Positions 4,553 to 5,946 of a stretch of DNA of 5,946 bases are shown here, in pieces. The stretch covers positions 1 through 5,946 of the forward strand of contig JAFAEA010000035.1 in assembly GCA_023424355.1 (NCBI GenBank). The letters are read 5' to 3'. Below the pieces are notes generated by a model. The model worked only from the letters and a program-made list of their open reading frames with translations, ran no database searches and was not told the DNA's origin. Both the position numbers and the translations under genes were made by a program. How positions within the stretch are numbered: position 1 is the first letter of the stretch; the number at the start of each line of letters is the position of its first letter. This DNA comes from Chloroflexota bacterium (GTDB lineage: Bacteria; Chloroflexota; Chloroflexia; Thermomicrobiales; UBA6265).

Positions 4553-4568
4553 GCGATTGTACAATCGC
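4553..4568. promoter_or_regulatory. Perfect 16-bp palindrome, possible operator
   Basis: GCGATTGTACAATCGC is fully self-complementary, centred 68 bases before the penicillin-binding protein ATG. Its central TGTACA also occurs at 4501-4506, 57 bases away and next to the Shine-Dalgarno site of the minus-strand gene. A dyad of this kind in a divergent gap suggests a dimeric repressor or activator site. No convincing -35/-10 pair was found to place it. Confidence 0.45.
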
Positions 4569-4628
4569 CGCTGGCCAACAACCTCATTCATACCAGCACC
4601 CGCCAGCGAACACACGGAGAAAACCGGT

Positions 4629-5946
4629 ATGGCCCAAGGCCGACTCGGCCGCAGCATTGGTCGATATCCATCATCACAAGCCAGGAAATCGAAGTACGCC
4701 TCCAGTCGATACGGACGGCGAGGTCGTGGGCTGCCTCCGAACCTGATGCCGGGTGTGCGCAATCAAAAGCGCAAGGAGAGTCCGCTGCTCAATCGGCGAA
4801 CCTTCCTCATCGGCTTTTTTGGGCTTGGTATCACTATCTTCCTGTCGTTCATCGCCATCACCGTTACCTCGGCAGTGAGTGCCGCCTGGAAGGTTGTGCG
4901 CGATTACCGCGATGTGAACGAGGGCTTGCCGGCAGCGGGACCACTCTTCGTCAATACCTTCCAAACCACGCGCATCCTGGATCGCAAGGGCAAGGTGCTG
5001 CAGGAGATTGAGCATCCGGATTATGGATGGCGAACCTTCATTTCCATGGAGCAGATGCCGCAGGATTTCATCAATGCCACGGTAGCCGCCGAGGATGCCA
5101 CCTTCTGGAACAATTACGGTATTGAGCCGGTCGCATTTATTCGTGCCGGCATGATCATGCTCACGGGTTCCGGTAGTTCCGGTGCATCCACGATTACCCA
5201 GCAGCTGGTGCGTGCGACGTATCCGGATGAGATCAGTTCCGACGATATCAGTGTCGATCGCAAATATCGCGAGGCGTTGGCCGCAGTCGCGATGGCTCAG
5301 GAATACTCCAAGGAAGATATCTTCACGATGTACGTGAACCAGATCTTCTATGGAAACCGCAGCTTTGGTGTCGAAGCGGCTAGCCAAGGGTACTTCGGCA
5401 AGCACGCCGCCGAACTCACACTCGCGGAATCGGCATTCCTCGCCGGAATTCCGCAGCAGCCAACCAACTTCACTCCTACGAATGAAGATGGGTACAACGC
5501 CGCCAAGAATCGCCAGAAATATGTGCTGGATCAGATGCTCAAACTGGGGTACATCACCCGGGCGCAGCACACCGAGGCGTGGGCAGAACCTATCAATATC
5601 GTGCAGGAGCAGCGCCGCGGCCTCATGATGGCGGCACCGCACTTCACACTCTTCATGCACGATTACATCGTTGAAAACTTTGGCGAGGATGCCATCTATG
5701 GCGGACTCGATTTCTACACCAGTATCGATCTCGATCTGCAGGCCGAGGCCGAAGAAGTGATCCGCCAGGGTGTGGCGAATGTGGCGGAATATGGCCGCAA
5801 TAATGCCGCGTTGGTGGTCATGGTGCCATGGAGCGGTGAGATTCTGGCCATGGTGGGTTCGGCCGATTTCAACAATCAGGCAATTGCTGGTCAGGTGAAC
5901 TTCACAACATCGCACATTCAGCCGGGTTCGAGCATGAAACCGCTCG
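4629..5946 (+). CDS. Class A penicillin-binding protein (PBP1A type), 5' part
   Basis: This bifunctional cell-wall enzyme polymerises lipid II into glycan strands and cross-links them outside the membrane. 439 residues are visible and the gene runs off the window. In order: an Arg/Lys-rich cytoplasmic tail (1-57), one transmembrane segment (about 58-86), then the GT51 glycosyltransferase domain (about 110-285). GT51 motifs are AAEDATFWNNYGIE (153-166, catalytic Glu155), GASTITQQLVR (185-195), RKYREALAAVAMAQEYSKEDI (211-231 region) and MYVNQIFYGNRSFGVEAAS (234-252). The transpeptidase domain follows from about 390, with the SxxK nucleophile motif in QPGSSMKPL (Ser434, Lys437) just before the window ends. 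The first motif has Asn where ED..F..H.G usually has His, and GAST replaces GGST. ATG 4629 is supported by GGAG nine bases upstream. It is divergent from the 4014-4484 gene. Confidence 0.95.
   Translation, partial: MAQGRLGRSIGRYPSSQARKSKYASSRYGRRGRGLPPNLMPGVRNQKRKESPLLNRRTFLIGFFGLGITIFLSFIAITVTSAVSAAWKVVRDYRDVNEGLPAAGPLFVNTFQTTRILDRKGKVLQEIEHPDYGWRTFISMEQMPQDFINATVAAEDATFWNNYGIEPVAFIRAGMIMLTGSGSSGASTITQQLVRATYPDEISSDDISVDRKYREALAAVAMAQEYSKEDIFTMYVNQIFYGNRSFGVEAASQGYFGKHAAELTLAESAFLAGIPQQPTNFTPTNEDGYNAAKNRQKYVLDQMLKLGYITRAQHTEAWAEPINIVQEQRRGLMMAAPHFTLFMHDYIVENFGEDAIYGGLDFYTSIDLDLQAEAEEVIRQGVANVAEYGRNNAALVVMVPWSGEILAMVGSADFNNQAIAGQVNFTTSHIQPGSSMKPL

Noticed and set aside
4674..5915. A 413-codon open frame on the minus strand, the longest closed frame in the window
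   Set aside because: It runs exactly antisense to the penicillin-binding protein, whose GT51 and SxxK motifs are unmistakable. The minus-strand product is His/Arg/Ile-rich with no recognisable domain.

Overview
The window looks like chromosomal DNA of an uncultured bacterium, fairly GC-rich, with short genes on both strands separated by repeat-filled spacers. The best lineage clue is the class A penicillin-binding protein at the right end: its first glycosyltransferase motif has Asn where most bacteria have His, which I associate with Chloroflexota. The D12 methylase resembles a type I recall from Actinobacteria and Chloroflexota. I therefore suggest Chloroflexota (perhaps Thermomicrobia-like) as a tentative inference only. 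I see no tRNA, rRNA, CRISPR array or transposase.

Layout: (1) 2-166 (+), the 3' end of an unrecognised gene. (2) 167-582, a spacer built of three repeat modules (here called R1, R2, R3) with no credible gene. (3) 583-2513 (-), a probable two-gene unit: an ANT(6)-like nucleotidyltransferase (2513 to 1650), then, 53 bp later, an orphan D12-class adenine DNA methyltransferase (1596 to 583). The methylase gene is bracketed by a 16-bp near-perfect direct repeat that overlaps its start and stop codons. (4) 2601-3296 (+), a small TPR protein transcribed divergently from that unit. (5) 3297-4013, a second repeat-filled spacer with the same modules. It also holds a second copy of the last 20 codons plus stop of the TPR gene, which differs mostly at synonymous positions. 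(6) 4014-4484 (-), an unrecognised helical 156-aa protein. (7) 4485-4628, a divergent control region with a hairpin and a perfect 16-bp palindrome. (8) 4629 to the window end (+), a penicillin-binding protein 1A-type enzyme, cut just after its catalytic serine motif.

The genes do not form one obvious pathway. The right-hand gene is housekeeping (peptidoglycan synthesis). The left part looks accessory: an orphan methylase, a drug-modification-like nucleotidyltransferase and a TPR protein, lying between repeat-rich spacers that appear to have been recombination sites. I do not see a convincing new multi-gene system. The most unusual signals are the duplicated TPR gene tail, the direct repeats exactly at the ends of the methylase gene, and the modular repeats that keep the same order and spacing in two spacers.
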